The translations under genes were made by a program, and so were the position numbers. Under the pieces are notes generated by a model that saw only the letters and a list, made by a program, of their open reading frames with translations, was not told where the DNA came from and made no database searches. From Schoenoplectus triqueter (taxonomy: Eukaryota > Streptophyta > Magnoliopsida > Poales > Cyperaceae): a stretch of DNA of 64,000 nt. Positions 1 through 12,089 of this stretch are shown piece after piece; position 1 is the stretch's first letter; every line of letters starts with the position of its first letter. Where the stretch lies: positions 248,001-312,000 of the forward strand of contig CAXKVV010000022.1 in the NCBI GenBank assembly GCA_964058805.1, given 5' to 3'.

Positions 1-300
1 ACTAGAGTTGAAAAGTTAGAGAGGATTATCGTAAGGCAAGAAAGAATTTGAGTGATATTGATGAGAGACGGGAGTCGGGAGGTATATATATATATGCATA
101 TAGTAGCCGGTATGATAATTTTATTTCTTTTCAGTTTGCTTGGTTAGTTGGCTTGTGGGGAGGAGAAATTTCTTTCTTTTACTAGATGATGTAATTAATG
201 CTCAAATTGAATTGTCAAACTTGTTATAGAGCTCTGTTCTTAAATGGGATGCAACGCGTTATTATGATGTCTGCAATTGCCCGGCACAGCCGATAGCTGA
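1..300 (+). other. Possible 3' end of an upstream gene plus 3' UTR
   Basis: Frame 1 is open from the window edge for 16 codons and then stops (TGA at 49-51). The following ~250 bases are T/G-rich and less AT-extreme than the sequence after 300, as in many plant 3' UTRs. No family is recognisable in so short a peptide, so this is only a suggestion that a gene on the plus strand ends here. Confidence 0.2.
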
Positions 301-879
301 TTCTTAATATATAATATATAAAGAGTATTAAATTTTTAAGCATGTCACATTATTATTTTTTTAAATTTTGTTTTAATTTTTTTATATTTTTAAATCCAAA
401 AATTTATATAAAATAATTTTTCTCTCCACATTAAAAATAATGTGTGAAACTTAAACTCTTAAAATGATCTAATTTGTTTTTATGATCATTTATAGATTAT
501 TATGTGTTTATTTATATTATTTATTATTATAATAATTATTGATATTTTAAAGTACTATGAGATGGTATTTACTAAGAATCAAAGTTTACACAAGTTTAAA
601 TAATTCAAAATGTAGAACCGGTTTGGTGGCTATTTCATTTTCTATATGTCTTTTACAAGAATTGACTGAAAATGAATTAAGAAAGAAAGATCCGATAAAG
701 TTAAATACTTGATGTAAATATGATGTGAATATGTAAAAAAAATTCAGTCAAATATCAATTGCTAAAACAAGTAATTGATATAAAATAATGATTAAATATT
801 ATAACTTAGTAAAGATATACAATATGAAGAACACAAAATATAAGTGCTGAAAAATAAAGAAGAAACAGGATGCTAACAG

Positions 880-1900
880 AGTTCAGTTATAAAATTTACA
901 TTTATGTGTCTTGTCCCACTAACGAAACGCTGCTATATTACATGAAAGAATGTTTTACAATTTATAAGCTTTAGTTTCTTCAAAAAAACTCTATGAAAAT
1001 TAAAACGACAATGAGCACTCAAGCCTCGAAAAAATCAGCTTAATGCTAAAAATAAAATTGAGCATAAACTCAAATATCTCAATGTAGAACACAACAGAAA
1101 AAATTACAAGAAATATTAGATATGCCTAATTCAAAATCTTAGATTCTTATTTTTACAAAGAGAGTTAAAGTGCTCTTTTCATAGATCATGTATTAGTGCT
1201 AAGATTGCTTAGAGTATTGAAAATTGGATCAGTAGGAGCAATCTTGAAACATCTCAATATATAAAACTCAAGAACAAACATTAGTCTTAATTCTTGCACA
1301 TCAAACCATTATAACGCTTCTTATTCTTGATCTGGTCAAGAATATCCTTGTCAGATAACATTACAACGATTTAAAAAGACTTGGATGAATCGTTATAACA
1401 TTTGGATGTAACGTTCAACGTTTTATATAGTATTGTAATGTTTTGCTCAGGTTTGACTGTGTTGAGTTATTTTCTGATAAGATTTTTATCATAACAGAAT
1501 TGTTATAACGTTTCAGTAAAACGTTATAACGTTCCATGAAGCGTTAAACAATGATTTGCTCTATCAATTTTTGAGATTTCTGCCTTCAAAGAAGTTAAAA
1601 TTTTGAATGTACAGAATAAAATGTTATAACGATTTAGGAACTATTATAATGCTTTACTACGGCATAAATTTTTCTTTGTAATTTTTATGAAGAACATTAA
1701 GAATTTGAATTAAATCTTACATGTATATGATCGTATATTTTCACTTGACTTCTTCGAGCCATCTGCAACCTTGATATTGATCAGTTTATGAAGTCTCCAT
1801 AGGATCCTACCAACAACTCAAAAGACATATCAAATTCAAATAAGTTTTGCAAAACAACAAAATACAAAAGAAATTATTAAGTGTAATATTCTTTCCCTTT
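880..1900. repeat. Repeat-derived region with GTTATAAC palindromes
   Basis: Intergenic sequence without a credible reading frame. Between about 1305 and 1660 the motif (C)GTTATAAC(G) and close variants recur at irregular spacing. Examples are the 14-base palindrome AACGTTATAACGTT at 1520-1533 and variants near 1307, 1392, 1509, 1623 and 1645. The surroundings resemble long-terminal-repeat sequence, but no paired LTR was found. The element is not identified. Confidence 0.4.
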
Positions 1901-2261
1901 TTATGTTGGGTACAAACCAATTTATGTTCCCTTATAGTTTCATCCACTTATTCATGCCACTTTCTATAAGCATACACTCGATCACAGGTCTCAAGTGAAT
2001 ATAACTGTTTGGCCATTTGGATAATTGTTATAAGTATAGGTTGACCACTTAATAGGGTTAGGAAGCCCCAAAGGTTATCAATGAGTTTCATGTTGGCATA
2101 GAAAACTTTAGTCATGGGTATATAAGCAGGTTCATCACATTCTATTAACTTTTTTCATGGCCAATACTTTATATAACCATCAATTTAGGTGTTTTCTCAC
2201 TTAGTTATCTTACCATTTTTTCTTATTGAAAAATAACAATACGTTATTTTTTTTATTTAAA

Positions 2262-4000
2262 TATCTTACCTGAAGGGTCATCCGTGTGATCATTTTATCT
2301 GACATGTGGGGCCCACATAACAGTCTCATGAGAGCAACACCAGCAACCTGAACCTATCTCATGCACTAAAAGTAATTAAACCGGAATAAGAATTGAGCGA
2401 TAGTCCCACAAGGAAAATCTGAGGCAAAAGACAGAGTTATATAAGTGAAATTGACCCTGTCTTCTTCAAGGGCGACATGACCACTGGAACTTAGTGTCCA
2501 GTGAATTATTATCGGTCCTATCTTTTAAATCATGACAAATGGACCCTACAATTCAGTCACAAGAAGAGAATCTCGGAACAAACCCTAACTGCTAAAGTGA
2601 TGAGATTCTAGTACAATAATAACTATGTCAATGCCAAAACTAGTATTTTAATACAGCCAAACACAAGAAAAATTTAATGTGATTTTGCTTTCATGAACAT
2701 GGATTGAAAGTCAATTTCATAAGGCTGATCAGATGCCAATGCAAGCAACATCTGATCAAGCCAACATTTGCATCAATTGTTGATATATAATCAACTCTTG
2801 ATCAAATCAAACTAAACCTAATAATGCATCAACACAATCTAATTGATGCTTAATTAGGGGTTCTATAAGGAAATAATATTTTTAGCACAAACACTAAGCT
2901 ACAACATTGAAAAATTGGGATTAATTCATAAAAGAACAGGATTTTCTTAGAAAAGAAATTTTGACACAAGAATAAAGAGGAAAAATAGGAATTAAAAATT
3001 ACAGAGGTGATCATCATGTATTTAGGGATTTTTTTGTGAAAATTTCATGATTTTTGGACAAGTGGAGCTATTAAAATAAATTCAGAGAAATAAAATAGAT
3101 TAAAATAGATTAATCAAAGGCTGAGATTATATCACAGGCTTCTCTGAGTACAACTTGAGAACAGAGACATACTTGGGTGCAAACTGGGGACAGATAACAT
3201 AGAAAGCAGAAATAAGAGGAGAGATGAGGGTTGCCACGTGACATCCTCTGTTTGGACCACCTCAGCATAGATGTGGCACATGACAACCTCTCATTGGTCC
3301 ATCTCACCCATGTGGGCCCCATCCTAGCATAAAATCATTTGACAGGTGGGCCCCACCTATGTCACATGACAGTCAATCATTGGTCCATGTCAGCATGTCA
3401 TTAACAGACTTTTAGTATTAAGGGAATGTTACTTAAACAAATGGCCTATCAGAATCTGCCACCTCAGCTCAATTAACCCTAATCAACTACTAATGACACT
3501 TATGAACCTAAGCTTAGAGACCTTACAGGTGGGACCCCTTAGTCAGAGCTATGTGAGTGTGGTTCATGAATAAATGACAAGCCAAGTCTACATGAAAATA
3601 CCAACTGGAGATCGAGCAAAGTGACTGAATTGCGATAGTCGAAGAAAGCAAAGGCGCCATTAATGGATATCGAGCAAAGTGCTGCACTTCATATCAATTG
3701 CTTCTAGCCCTGAGTTACGCTATGCAAAGGAGAAGAGGTGTGTGAAATTAGATTTTGAAATGGTGCAGTGTAAAAGGAGATATGGCAGAAGGAAGTACTT
3801 CGATGCAAATAATTAAACTTGGAAATTACAGCTTAAAACTTATAATTGATGATTGGGAGAGCTTGCTGGACCTCAGGTGATGATGTTATAGAAAGAATTG
3901 AGAAGAAATAGATGTTGGAGGTGAGAGATAAGCTAGCTCACCCTTCGGTTTGAAAATGAATTGATCAAGCATTATGCTAGAGTTAATAGATGAATGGAGA
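2262..4000 (+). repeat. Dispersed repeat family R1, copy 1
   Basis: This stretch aligns by eye with 23.9-25.83 kb in the same orientation and with 29.33-30.9 kb in the opposite one. Shared landmarks include the phrase around CATGAACATGGATTGAAAG (2694-2712; also near 24500), the blocks of TGATCA-rich text that follow, and the CCACGTG/ATGTGGCA subrepeats near 3230-3400. Homology to copy 2 continues to about 4000, past the AGCAAAGTG region. There is no coding capacity. It could be LTR sequence of a retrotransposon or a large non-coding element. No clear terminal repeat or target duplication was found. Confidence 0.6.
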
Positions 4001-4379
4001 GATTAGGAGAAAAAAATAAAGGCTAATTAATTAGTGACAACAGACAATATCAGAGAAAAAAAAATCGCTAATTTCTCAAAATTAGGAGGAGATGTTTTAC
4101 ATCTACAAAATTTAAAGACTTACTCTCAATCTTTTATATATATAAAAAAATAACACTCAAAAGTGGGCATGTGTTATTGGGCCACAAGCTCGGTGCCACG
4201 TAAACCGAGAGAAATTTAGCACTTCCTGATTTTGACCTGTTGACAAATTATAGGAACAGATTAGTATTACTATATTATATCTTACATACAGGCGCATCTT
4301 AAGTTTTAAATATGTGCATTTTAGAAAGAAAAGGAAATCTCCGCGCGTTTTTTCTTAGAACGTGATTTCTTATCCAGCT

Positions 4380-5190
4380 TACATAATATTTTCATTTTTC
4401 TATCTAATATCTACTTATTTAAATATCTGATTTACTTATCTAAATTTTTAATTCATCTATTTAAATATTTGAGATATATATATAAATATTTAAATTATTT
4501 CTATTTTCCAAGATTTTTTTATCTCTTCTATCATACACAGTTTTCCATACAATTCATATAATATTTATTCTTTTCTATCTAAATACTTAGTTTATTTATC
4601 AAAAAATCTAATTCACATATCTAAATATCTGATTCACCTATCTAAGTACTTGATTCATTTGTAATGTTTGTTATTCACAAATCTAAATATCTAATTCATA
4701 TATCTAAATATCTGATTCATCTATTTAAATACCTATTTCACCTATCTAATACTTAATTCACTTATTTAAATACCTAATTATATCTAAATATCTAGTTTAT
4801 ATATCTAAATACCTGATGAATGTTCACATATATAAAAATCTAGTTTATCTATCTAAATACATGATATTTTTATATATATAAATATATATTTTTTAGGTTT
4901 TTCTTCTCTATCATATATCACACATATTTTTCATATAATTAATGTGATATTTATCAGTTTCTTCCACATGACTTTATTTTTTGAGACTCTTTTTTCTTCC
5001 CTTGCTATTTTTTACTAAATAACTTAATCACATATCTAAATATCTAAGTTAGATATCTAAATACATGATTCTTATATCTATATAACTGAGTCTCATATTG
5101 AAATACTTAAATCACATATCTAAATGCATGGCTTACTTATATAAATACTTCATTCATTTATATAAATACCTAACTTATTTATTTGACTCA
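4380..5190. repeat. Degenerate tandem repeat, ~18-22-bp unit
   Basis: Units resembling ATCTAAATATCTGATTCAT recur dozens of times with substitutions and small indels over about 800 bases. Each unit pairs 'tctaaatat/tac' with 'ctgattca/ctaattca'. This is an old minisatellite that has diverged. No gene is present. Confidence 0.75.
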
Positions 5191-5375
5191 CTATGTACAT
5201 GAGGATATTTTTTTTTACCAAAAATGAAAAGTTAGTTACAGAGCCTATACTTTTTTTGTCAAAAAAAATTATTTAGGGAGATTTTTTTGAGAAATTTGCT
5301 CCGGAAGACTATTAATCGATCCCAGTGTAAAAAATTGACCCTCATTATCTAGTCTCTAGTATAGTTTTTCTTTAA

Positions 5376-5413
5376 ACCTGACACTAATAGCTTGAATAAA
5401 TAGTATCAGGTTT
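5376..5413. repeat. Small inverted repeat
   Basis: AAACCTGACACT is followed about 15 bases later by AGTATCAGGTTT, its reverse complement with one mismatch. Together they form a short hairpin. It lies between the tandem repeat and the CACTA-like element and may be part of a transposon end, but this cannot be assigned. Confidence 0.5.
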
Positions 5414-6224
5414 TTGAAAAAAAAAACTAAAATTTTAAATAGCTTTTATTGCGCCATCACGGTTGCATTTAAAAAATGCGCTATAGTGGAAGGTATTCTA
5501 CATCATATTTTCTTTAGCTATAAAAAATATATACTATATTTCTATTCATTTTTACATTATCTAAAATTTCATATAGCAACTAACACTATAACAAAAATGA
5601 TCTTTACAAACAGGTTTAAACTAAAAATTATTATTAAAATTAACTGATATTTTGGAAATTGTGTTTGAAGTATTATGTAATGATTATGGGAGAGAAACCG
5701 TTAATAAAGATATGTCAGAATTGTGTTAGAACTTTGGCAATTGTTGACAATACAAAATCATTAATATATATGGAAATTCAATAACGATTTTTGGACAAAA
5801 CCGTTACTAACGGCTTTGGTGATGATTTCCCATTGTAATCATTACGGAAATTTTATATTTGGTAACAGTTGATTTTACTGAACCTTTAAAAAACACCTTT
5901 AATAATGATTTTGAATAGGAAACCATTATTAGGTCTCCTTTTAATTCCTCCCCTTTGCATGCTCTAGATCTAGAATTGAAAACATAACTCATTTCTCTAT
6001 ATATCCCCAACTCTAGAGATTGAAGTTCTCTAACTGCCAACCTCTTCCATCTTCATGTTTCTCCATCCAGCCAGTTTTCTTTCTTCTCTTCTTCAAGCTC
6101 AATCTTTTTTTTTAACTGTGAGGCATAAATTTATATCTCCAAATTAGCTTTTATTTTATTTAAATTTATCATAAGTAATGCACATATTTAGTTATTAGTT
6201 ATTTACATTATTTGCATAAATTGA

Positions 6225-6225
<1 letters not shown>

Positions 6226-6260
<35 letters not shown>
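6226..6260. repeat. (TA)n microsatellite
   Basis: An uninterrupted TA run of about 35 bases in AT-rich sequence. Nothing gene-like is seen between 6110 and 6980. Confidence 0.9.
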
Positions 6261-6262
<2 letters not shown>

Positions 6263-6986
6263 TATACATATATATAATTAATAGTATTGTCATATATGTC
6301 GATTTATTAAAATTTATAATAATTTAAGTCGGTGCCCGTTCGAGATTAATTCAATAGATAATAATCTCAAATAGTATTTAGTGGAACTACTCTTTGAATA
6401 TTTTATCTCATTTAGAATTAGTGAAGATATGCTAGTTGTAATATGATGTTTGAAAGTAATCTGGTAGTAGTATCTCTCTTTTTTTCTACGAGTACGTATT
6501 TACATGCATATGAGTGTTGGCGTACTCGGTGAGCTAAAGAGAAATATTGTTAGATTAAAAAAAATAGATTGACTAGCATATATTCGCTTATGAAACAAAG
6601 TATTCATAGAGTGAGTTCTGATGGTTAGTCAGCCCAAAACTTTATATGCATTTTATGACTCAAAACCCTAACTAACTCTAAACCCTAAAGCAAAAACTAA
6701 AAATTTAATTGATGAAGTAAAACAAATGATTATTCAATTTATTAACCAAAATATATGATATTTATATTATATTTGTTTGTATTTATTTTGTTTCTATACA
6801 ATTGTTGAGATATTTTATTTGAGACAAATAGTTTTAGACAAGGACCATTTAGCGTTTGGTCTACTTCAAAATAGAAAGAAAAATAATTGCTTGATTGATG
6901 ATTGTCGCACGCGCCTGCTGCTGCTTATGTGAATTATACTGTATGAATTGTGTGTGATATTTTTTTTTTTTTGGAAGTATATTTGC

Positions 6987-7020
<34 letters not shown>

Positions 7021-7049
7021 GGGGGGGGAGAGGGAGAGAGGGAGAGAGA

Positions 7050-7438
7050 GTTTGGCTAGCATGTTTCCGTTAGCATTTCAACCGAAATGCTAACGAGTCA
7101 AATTTTAATTTAAGTATCCCAATAAAATTTTTATATCATAATCTTGTAGAATAATAATTTTTATTGTGTTTGAAGTTAGTTTACTATGCTTAATAATTTT
7201 TAAAAGATAGCTTTGAAATAATAGAAAAATAATAAAAATTGTATGTCAAAAAACTTACTTTCTAAAAATCATTAAGCATAGCAAACTAATTCCAAACACG
7301 ATGAAAATTAGTATACCATAAAATTATGATATAAAAATTTTATTGAGCTACTTAAATTAAAATTTTAAGCATAAAATATTAAAATTTGACTCGTTAGCAT
7401 TTCGAGTTGAAATACTAACAGAAGTATGCTAGACAAAC
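7050..7438. mobile_element. Long-hairpin MITE, family A
   Basis: The left arm, starting GTTTGGCTAGCATG at 7050, is matched by the reverse complement of the right arm ending CTAGACAAAC at 7438. Pairing extends over at least 120 bases on each side, so most of the 390-bp element can fold into one hairpin. Each arm carries near its end a smaller palindrome, GTTAGCATTTC-aacc-GAAATGCTAAC at 7069-7094 on the left and a slightly mutated version on the right. It has no coding capacity. It sits directly between a TA/GA microsatellite (about 6985-7049) and another (7441-7483). Confidence 0.8.
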
Positions 7439-7483
<45 letters not shown>

Positions 7484-7860
7484 TAAAGATATCGTGAGCT
7501 TAACTCAAAAAGTATAATTAATCATCTCTAAATTTTGATTTTTTACTCTCATTAAATTTTTCATATTGAAGTCTTGTAGGGTACAAAATTTTAGAATGTT
7601 TCGAATTTTTTAAGTCGCTCTTTTCAATTTTTAAAAATAATGTACAAACATTGAATATTTTATTATTATTTTTAGACTGATCTTCAAAAATTAAAAAGAG
7701 TGACTTAGAAAACTCGAAATATCTCAATTTTTGTACCCCATAAGATTTCAATATGAAGAATTTAATGAGAGTGACAAATTCAAATTTAGAGATGATTTGA
7801 TATACTTTTTGAGTTAATCTTACGGAAGGCCTCCGTGAGCTTAAGCTCACGGTATATCCT
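7484..7860. mobile_element. Long-hairpin MITE, family B, copy 1
   Basis: This element starts TAAAGATATCGTGAGC at 7484. Its right end contains the perfect palindrome CCGTGAGCTTAAGCTCACGG at 7833-7852. The left arm pairs with the right arm over more than 100 bases, including an AACTCAAAAAGTATA block and a mid-arm TTAAATTTTTCATATTGAAG. A second copy lies at 39210-39610. The left terminal palindrome is shortened here compared with that copy. The 110-codon frame on the minus strand within it is a by-product of the inverted structure, not a gene. Confidence 0.8.
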
Positions 7861-8620
7861 CTATATATATATTTATATGTGAATTATTGTTGTTTGAATG
7901 TGATATAATTTTATTGTGATAATATATATACGGCTAACAAAATTAATTGGCCCGATCACAGGGATGAAGTGAAAAATAAAAAAAAGATTCGATAATGGTG
8001 ATTAAGACCAAACTGTTACCAAATAGAAAATAAAATAAAATGTGAAAAATACTTACTAACGGTTTTAGAGCCGAAACCGTTATTGAAGAGTGATTTTCGA
8101 AATGATTTGTCTAAGCGAACTGTTACTGAAGAGGTGACTTTGCTAATGGTTTCTTCTATAGAATCGTTATCAAAGATCCTAAATATATGTTCCTAGCGAC
8201 TAGTTTTACTAATGGTTCTTTAGTACTTTTACTAACTCTTTTATTAATGGTTCAAGAATCGTTATTAAAACTTTTCTTTAATGTAGTGTAAGTAATATAA
8301 AATTGATTAAGAAGTTAAGATATTGATATTAAATCATTATTAATACGAAATTACTATTCAAAATATTATGGATGTCATAAAAAGAAATATTTTTCAATTC
8401 AAATTAATCTATATAACTGTGAGTTATACATTTCCTTCATAAAAATATCCACAATGCTATAAGCGAAACATGCTTGGGCTTTTCAAGTTAAAAATCAATT
8501 TTGAATTGAAATAATGAATAATGTCGAATAGCGCGCTATATTACCGCTATATGCTAACAATTATTGTTGTACTCTATTATGACCACAGTGGTGATAACTT
8601 AATCATCGATTATATAAAAA

Positions 8621-8629
<9 letters not shown>

Positions 8630-8666
<37 letters not shown>
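8630..8666. repeat. (TA)n microsatellite
   Basis: A TA run of about 37 bases. The reading frame across it is a repetitive Tyr-Ile frame without biological support. Confidence 0.9.
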
Positions 8667-8669
<3 letters not shown>

Positions 8670-8779
8670 TTTTATTGTAGGTCCTCTTAATATTATAGGT
8701 AGGGTCTGATTCCCAATTTTTTTAGGTGTTAATATTTGTTTCCAGCGTTCGTTAAAATTTGAACTTACGATATTAGTGA

Positions 8780-9170
8780 TAGCACTGGTGTTCAGGGACA
8801 GATTTATTTATGGGCAAGCCCAGGCACGTGCTCGGGCTTAATTTTCAAAATTAGTAGTAAATTTGTAAATTTTTTTATTGGAAAGATGAGAGTTAAGCTC
8901 TCAAATTTCCTAATTATTTATAAGGACCTCTTATCCGAGTTTCGAACACATGATCTTTCATACAGAGAGTGTTGCCTTTTATCACTAGATCAAAGGTTGG
9001 TTCTCTAAATTTGCTTAAAAGTTTTAAAAAATATAGTTCATTTCGTGTTTGTGCCTAGACTTGATCAATATTAAACTGATGATTATATATTTTTTGATTT
9101 CACAAGGCTCTTTTTTTCTAGTGTGCCCAGGCTTATGTCGTGGTCTGGAATCTGGATCCGCCATTGCTAA
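8780..9170. mobile_element. Probable degenerate TIR element (GGCGGATCCAGA-type end)
   Basis: The right side reads TCTGGATCCGCCATTGCT at about 9149-9166, and the left side starts near AGCACTGGTGTTCAGGGACAG. The ends are imperfect inverted repeats of each other and resemble the CAGTGG...CCACTG element at 31967-32319. GGGCAAGCCCAGGCACGTG near the left and a GTGCCCAGGCTTATG block near the right also form an inverted pair. No convincing target duplication was seen, so the boundaries are approximate. Confidence 0.4.
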
Positions 9171-9674
9171 TATTATTAGTGTCTTTTTTCACAGCAAATG
9201 ATAATACGTGCTGACACTTATGGATAATTTTGTACTAATGTAAATACTACTTGTATTATAGTGAAACAAATACATTAATATAATAAAATATTTTCTTTGC
9301 ACTCGGAGTTGTTAAAAAAGCCGTCAGCCCATGCATCTCTGTTCAGAAACCTTTTCGTTTTGTCATCTGTTTCACTTTGGTCTTTTCATATATATTATTG
9401 TTCTATATATTGTCTGACAGATAAAAATATAAGCAATGATAGATGTACAACAACCAACGAGTCCAGTTCAGTGTGAGAAAAAGATTTTTGGTCTATTCCA
9501 CTAATAAAATCTGTCAAAAATCCATGTAAGTGCCTGTCGGTACCGGTAAGCATAGCTGAAAAGTACATTGAATAAGACAATAACAGTATGTAAATGTGGT
9601 GACTTTTCCAGTTTCTTTTTTTTTCTATAATCTTCAGGAAGACCTTAATTTCCCATCACGAAGAGAAATTTGTT

Positions 9675-10030
9675 TTTAGGTTGCCACGTGTGCGTAAATA
9701 ATTCTTTATTCATGAAAATAATCATACGTTCATTGTTATTGGTGAACAGTTCTGAACTTGGGATTATCACATGTTACTTGAAGTCCCAAGAAGCATCCAT
9801 GTGATATTTTTTAGGTGCAGTACGTCGCATTAAATTGGCAATACTGATCTAATGCCAAATTGCCAATCTAATTTACTGTGTCAATTTCTACAGCGGTCGC
9901 GAATTCTGTCCAAATAACTTTTGGTTCTCTCCAAGTTTCTCAACTATTTGTGTGCTCCCCAATAGGCGATTATAGCCGTTGGATTCATTTGGCAAACAAA
10001 TTTCCTGGTGTATAAATACGACGAGTTTCC
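9675..10030 (+). promoter_or_regulatory. Promoter-like stretch without an obvious gene
   Basis: Sequence less AT-rich than its surroundings. It holds a G-box-like GCCACGTGTG near 9683 and a TATA-like GTATAAATAC near 10010. It is followed at once by a hairpin MITE rather than a reading frame. It could be the promoter of a lost or non-coding transcript, or a coincidence of common motifs. The bases from 9171 to 9675 hold no recognisable gene. Confidence 0.2.
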
Positions 10031-10089
10031 ACTTTAGAGATCATAAAAAATAGAAAACTTCTTGTATTTTAATAATCTGGAATGGAGTT

Positions 10090-10425
10090 GGCTATTATGT
10101 TGTATATATCACAGATCGTTTTTTATATTATATATCATTTTTTTATTTTTAAATTTAAATATTCGATTCAAATCACTTAAAATAATTTATGTATAAATAT
10201 CTAGTTGTAGATTAAATTTTATATATTTTTAAATAGTTAGAAAATTATTTAATTTAAGTATAGAGAACCATTCAAAAAATAATAATTTTCTAAATATCTA
10301 AAAAATAAATAAATATTCTAAAAATATGAAATTCAGTTTATAACTAGATATTTATATAAAAATCATTTTGAGCAGTCTTGATCGAACATTTTGATTTTGA
10401 AAATGAAATATCAATCCATAACATG
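10090..10425. mobile_element. Long-hairpin MITE (C-like)
   Basis: The left arm around 10140-10250 (ATTCGATTCAAATCACTTAA, then TATAAATATCTAGTTGTAG) is the reverse complement, with mismatches, of the right arm around 10270-10400 (CTAGATATTTATATAAAAATC, then TTGATCGAACATTTTG). The whole ~335-bp block is self-complementary and non-coding. The right-arm layout resembles the family C elements at 10.7-11.0 and 38.3-38.7 kb. Confidence 0.65.
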
Positions 10426-10689
10426 AGGCTATTCGGAATTGTAAACAGTAAAAGAGATAAATGTTTTTCTTGTATGATTTTAATTTTAATTCAAAATATT
10501 TAGTAAAGAAACAATTTACATTCACACATATCTCGTCCCTTTAAAATATTGACAAAATTTAAAATACCCGATGTGGTCAAATTGCCCCCCCCCCCCACAC
10601 AGAGAAAAAAAAAATCTTGCGCACTTATCAATTCGTTTCGTATTACATTAAATATTTATTTTGGAGTGAGATTATGATACTTCATTTCG

Positions 10690-11010
10690 TATTACATCAA
10701 TTCATTTGTATGTAAAATTTAAAAGTCTAAATTACCGATCAAAATTATTGAATATGATATTTATATTGAAATATCTTTGGAGAATAAATTTTATATTTTT
10801 TGAAAAAAATTTATTATTTTTTAGATGAATGAAAAATTATTAATATTGGATGATGCAGAAATTCTTAGATCTAAAAAATAACAAAAATATAAAAAAAAAT
10901 TGATCTCCTAAGAGATTTCAATATGAAAATCATATTTAACGGTTTAAATCAGCCATTTAGACTTTTAAATTTAAAATATAAAAACAAAACACATAAAAAT
11001 TTATATTTCA
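10690..11010. mobile_element. Long-hairpin MITE, family C, member 1
   Basis: AAATTTAAAAGTCTAAATTACCG near 10707 pairs with the stretch around 10960-10975 ending in CTTTTAAATTT. TTTATATTGAAATATCTTTGG near 10761 pairs with the block around 10908-10930. The element is almost wholly an imperfect inverted repeat. The right-arm order (ATATGAAAATCAT, AACGGTTTAAATC, GACTTTTAAATTT) recurs near 53.2 kb. Confidence 0.55.
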
Positions 11011-11642
11011 TGAACCGCCATTCCTTCACTTTTTATTTATTTTTAATCTCTAGTATAGATGGCAATATCACTAGGGACATGTCGTAGGTTTGGTTCAACT
11101 TGCAAATATCATCTCAAAGATACAACAAATCTTAATTTGTATTAATTAGTTAATCGGAAATCCTTATTATATGCAAAGATACGTGCGAATTTAATTTATC
11201 GCCATTGGAAAGATAATGCAAACTAATGTCGACAACTCGTTTTTTCTTGTTCGAAAAGTCAACATGAGAAAATTAAAAGACGAAGCAAAACGTCTTCGTA
11301 CTTCTTTAGGGAAAAAAATCATAAGAAGAAGGAGACTTTTTACAACAGTCATGCGGGATAATCACTCAAGATGAAATAATATATTAAACATGAAAGATTT
11401 AAATGTATGTCACGGTAAAATTCAGTCACGGAATCAGGATTGAAAATAAAGATACCACAAGATAATTAATATAGTCATCAAAGAATTTAAAAGAAGAGAA
11501 AATTCTTATGTTTTATAATTAAAGTTATTCAATTACTATTTAATTTAACTTTTTTTTTTTGCAAAGTTGAGGTCAGACCCTACTAATCACACTCCCTCCG
11601 CGTCTGGTAATATCAATCATATTTCCAATTTTATGATGCATT

Positions 11643-12089
11643 TAGCGGTGTCAATCGGGTCGGGTTGGTTCGGGTTCGGATCGGATCATATTATTTTATT
11701 ATTTTTTCTGATCTGATTAAATTGGATAAAAAAATCTTGATCCATATCCGACCCGACGGGTCACAGGTCGACCTGACCCGACCGGTATAAAATAATTAAA
11801 TATTTATTAATTATTTTTATATAATTTTAAGCAATAAAATATAAATTAATTTATAATTAATCTTAATTAGTATATATTTAAGCTTTAATTAGTACTAAAT
11901 CATAAAATTACTTCAAAAAATAAAATTAATCGAGTCAGGTTGGGTTGACCCGAACCCGACCCAACCCGATTCGGGTCAAAAAAATTAAACACATACCCGA
12001 CCCATTTATTTTCACGTCATGTCGGGTCAGATTAGGTTCGGATCGGGTCGAGTTAACTCGTCGAGTCGGGTCAATAATTTACACCCGTA
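11643..12089. mobile_element. Non-autonomous hAT-type transposon
   Basis: The termini are TAGCGGTGTCAAT at 11643 and ATTTACACCCGTA ending at 12089, which are imperfect inverted repeats of the form TAgnGGTGTnAAT typical of plant hAT elements. Flanking octamers are GATGCATT (11635-11642) and AATGCATT (12090-12097), matching at 7 of 8 positions, as expected for an 8-bp hAT target duplication. Both subterminal zones are crowded with GGGTCGGGTT / AACCCGACCC pentamer-based repeats, and the ~150-base centre is AT-rich. There is no transposase, so it would need one in trans. Confidence 0.8.

Larger units (their letters stand above)
5690..8288. mobile_element. CACTA-like non-autonomous DNA transposon, right end clear
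   Basis: The right end reads ...AATGTAGTG at 8280-8288, i.e. CACTACATT... on the minus strand, which is the terminal signature of CACTA (En/Spm) transposons. Inside that end (about 8050-8280) the motif AACGGTTT / AACCGTTA recurs in both orientations, as the subterminal repeats of CACTA elements do. The same motif returns at 5695-5940, marking the left subterminal zone. The exact left terminus was not found, so the start is approximate. No transposase frame is present. Two hairpin MITEs and several TA/GA microsatellites lie in the interior. Confidence 0.5.

Noticed and set aside
7518..7850. 110-codon minus-strand frame
   Set aside because: It lies entirely within a hairpin MITE and its sequence is dictated by the inverted arms.
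9395..9580. 61-codon minus-strand frame as a small peptide gene
   Set aside because: It has no signal peptide, domain or conserved context. A chance frame is the simpler reading.
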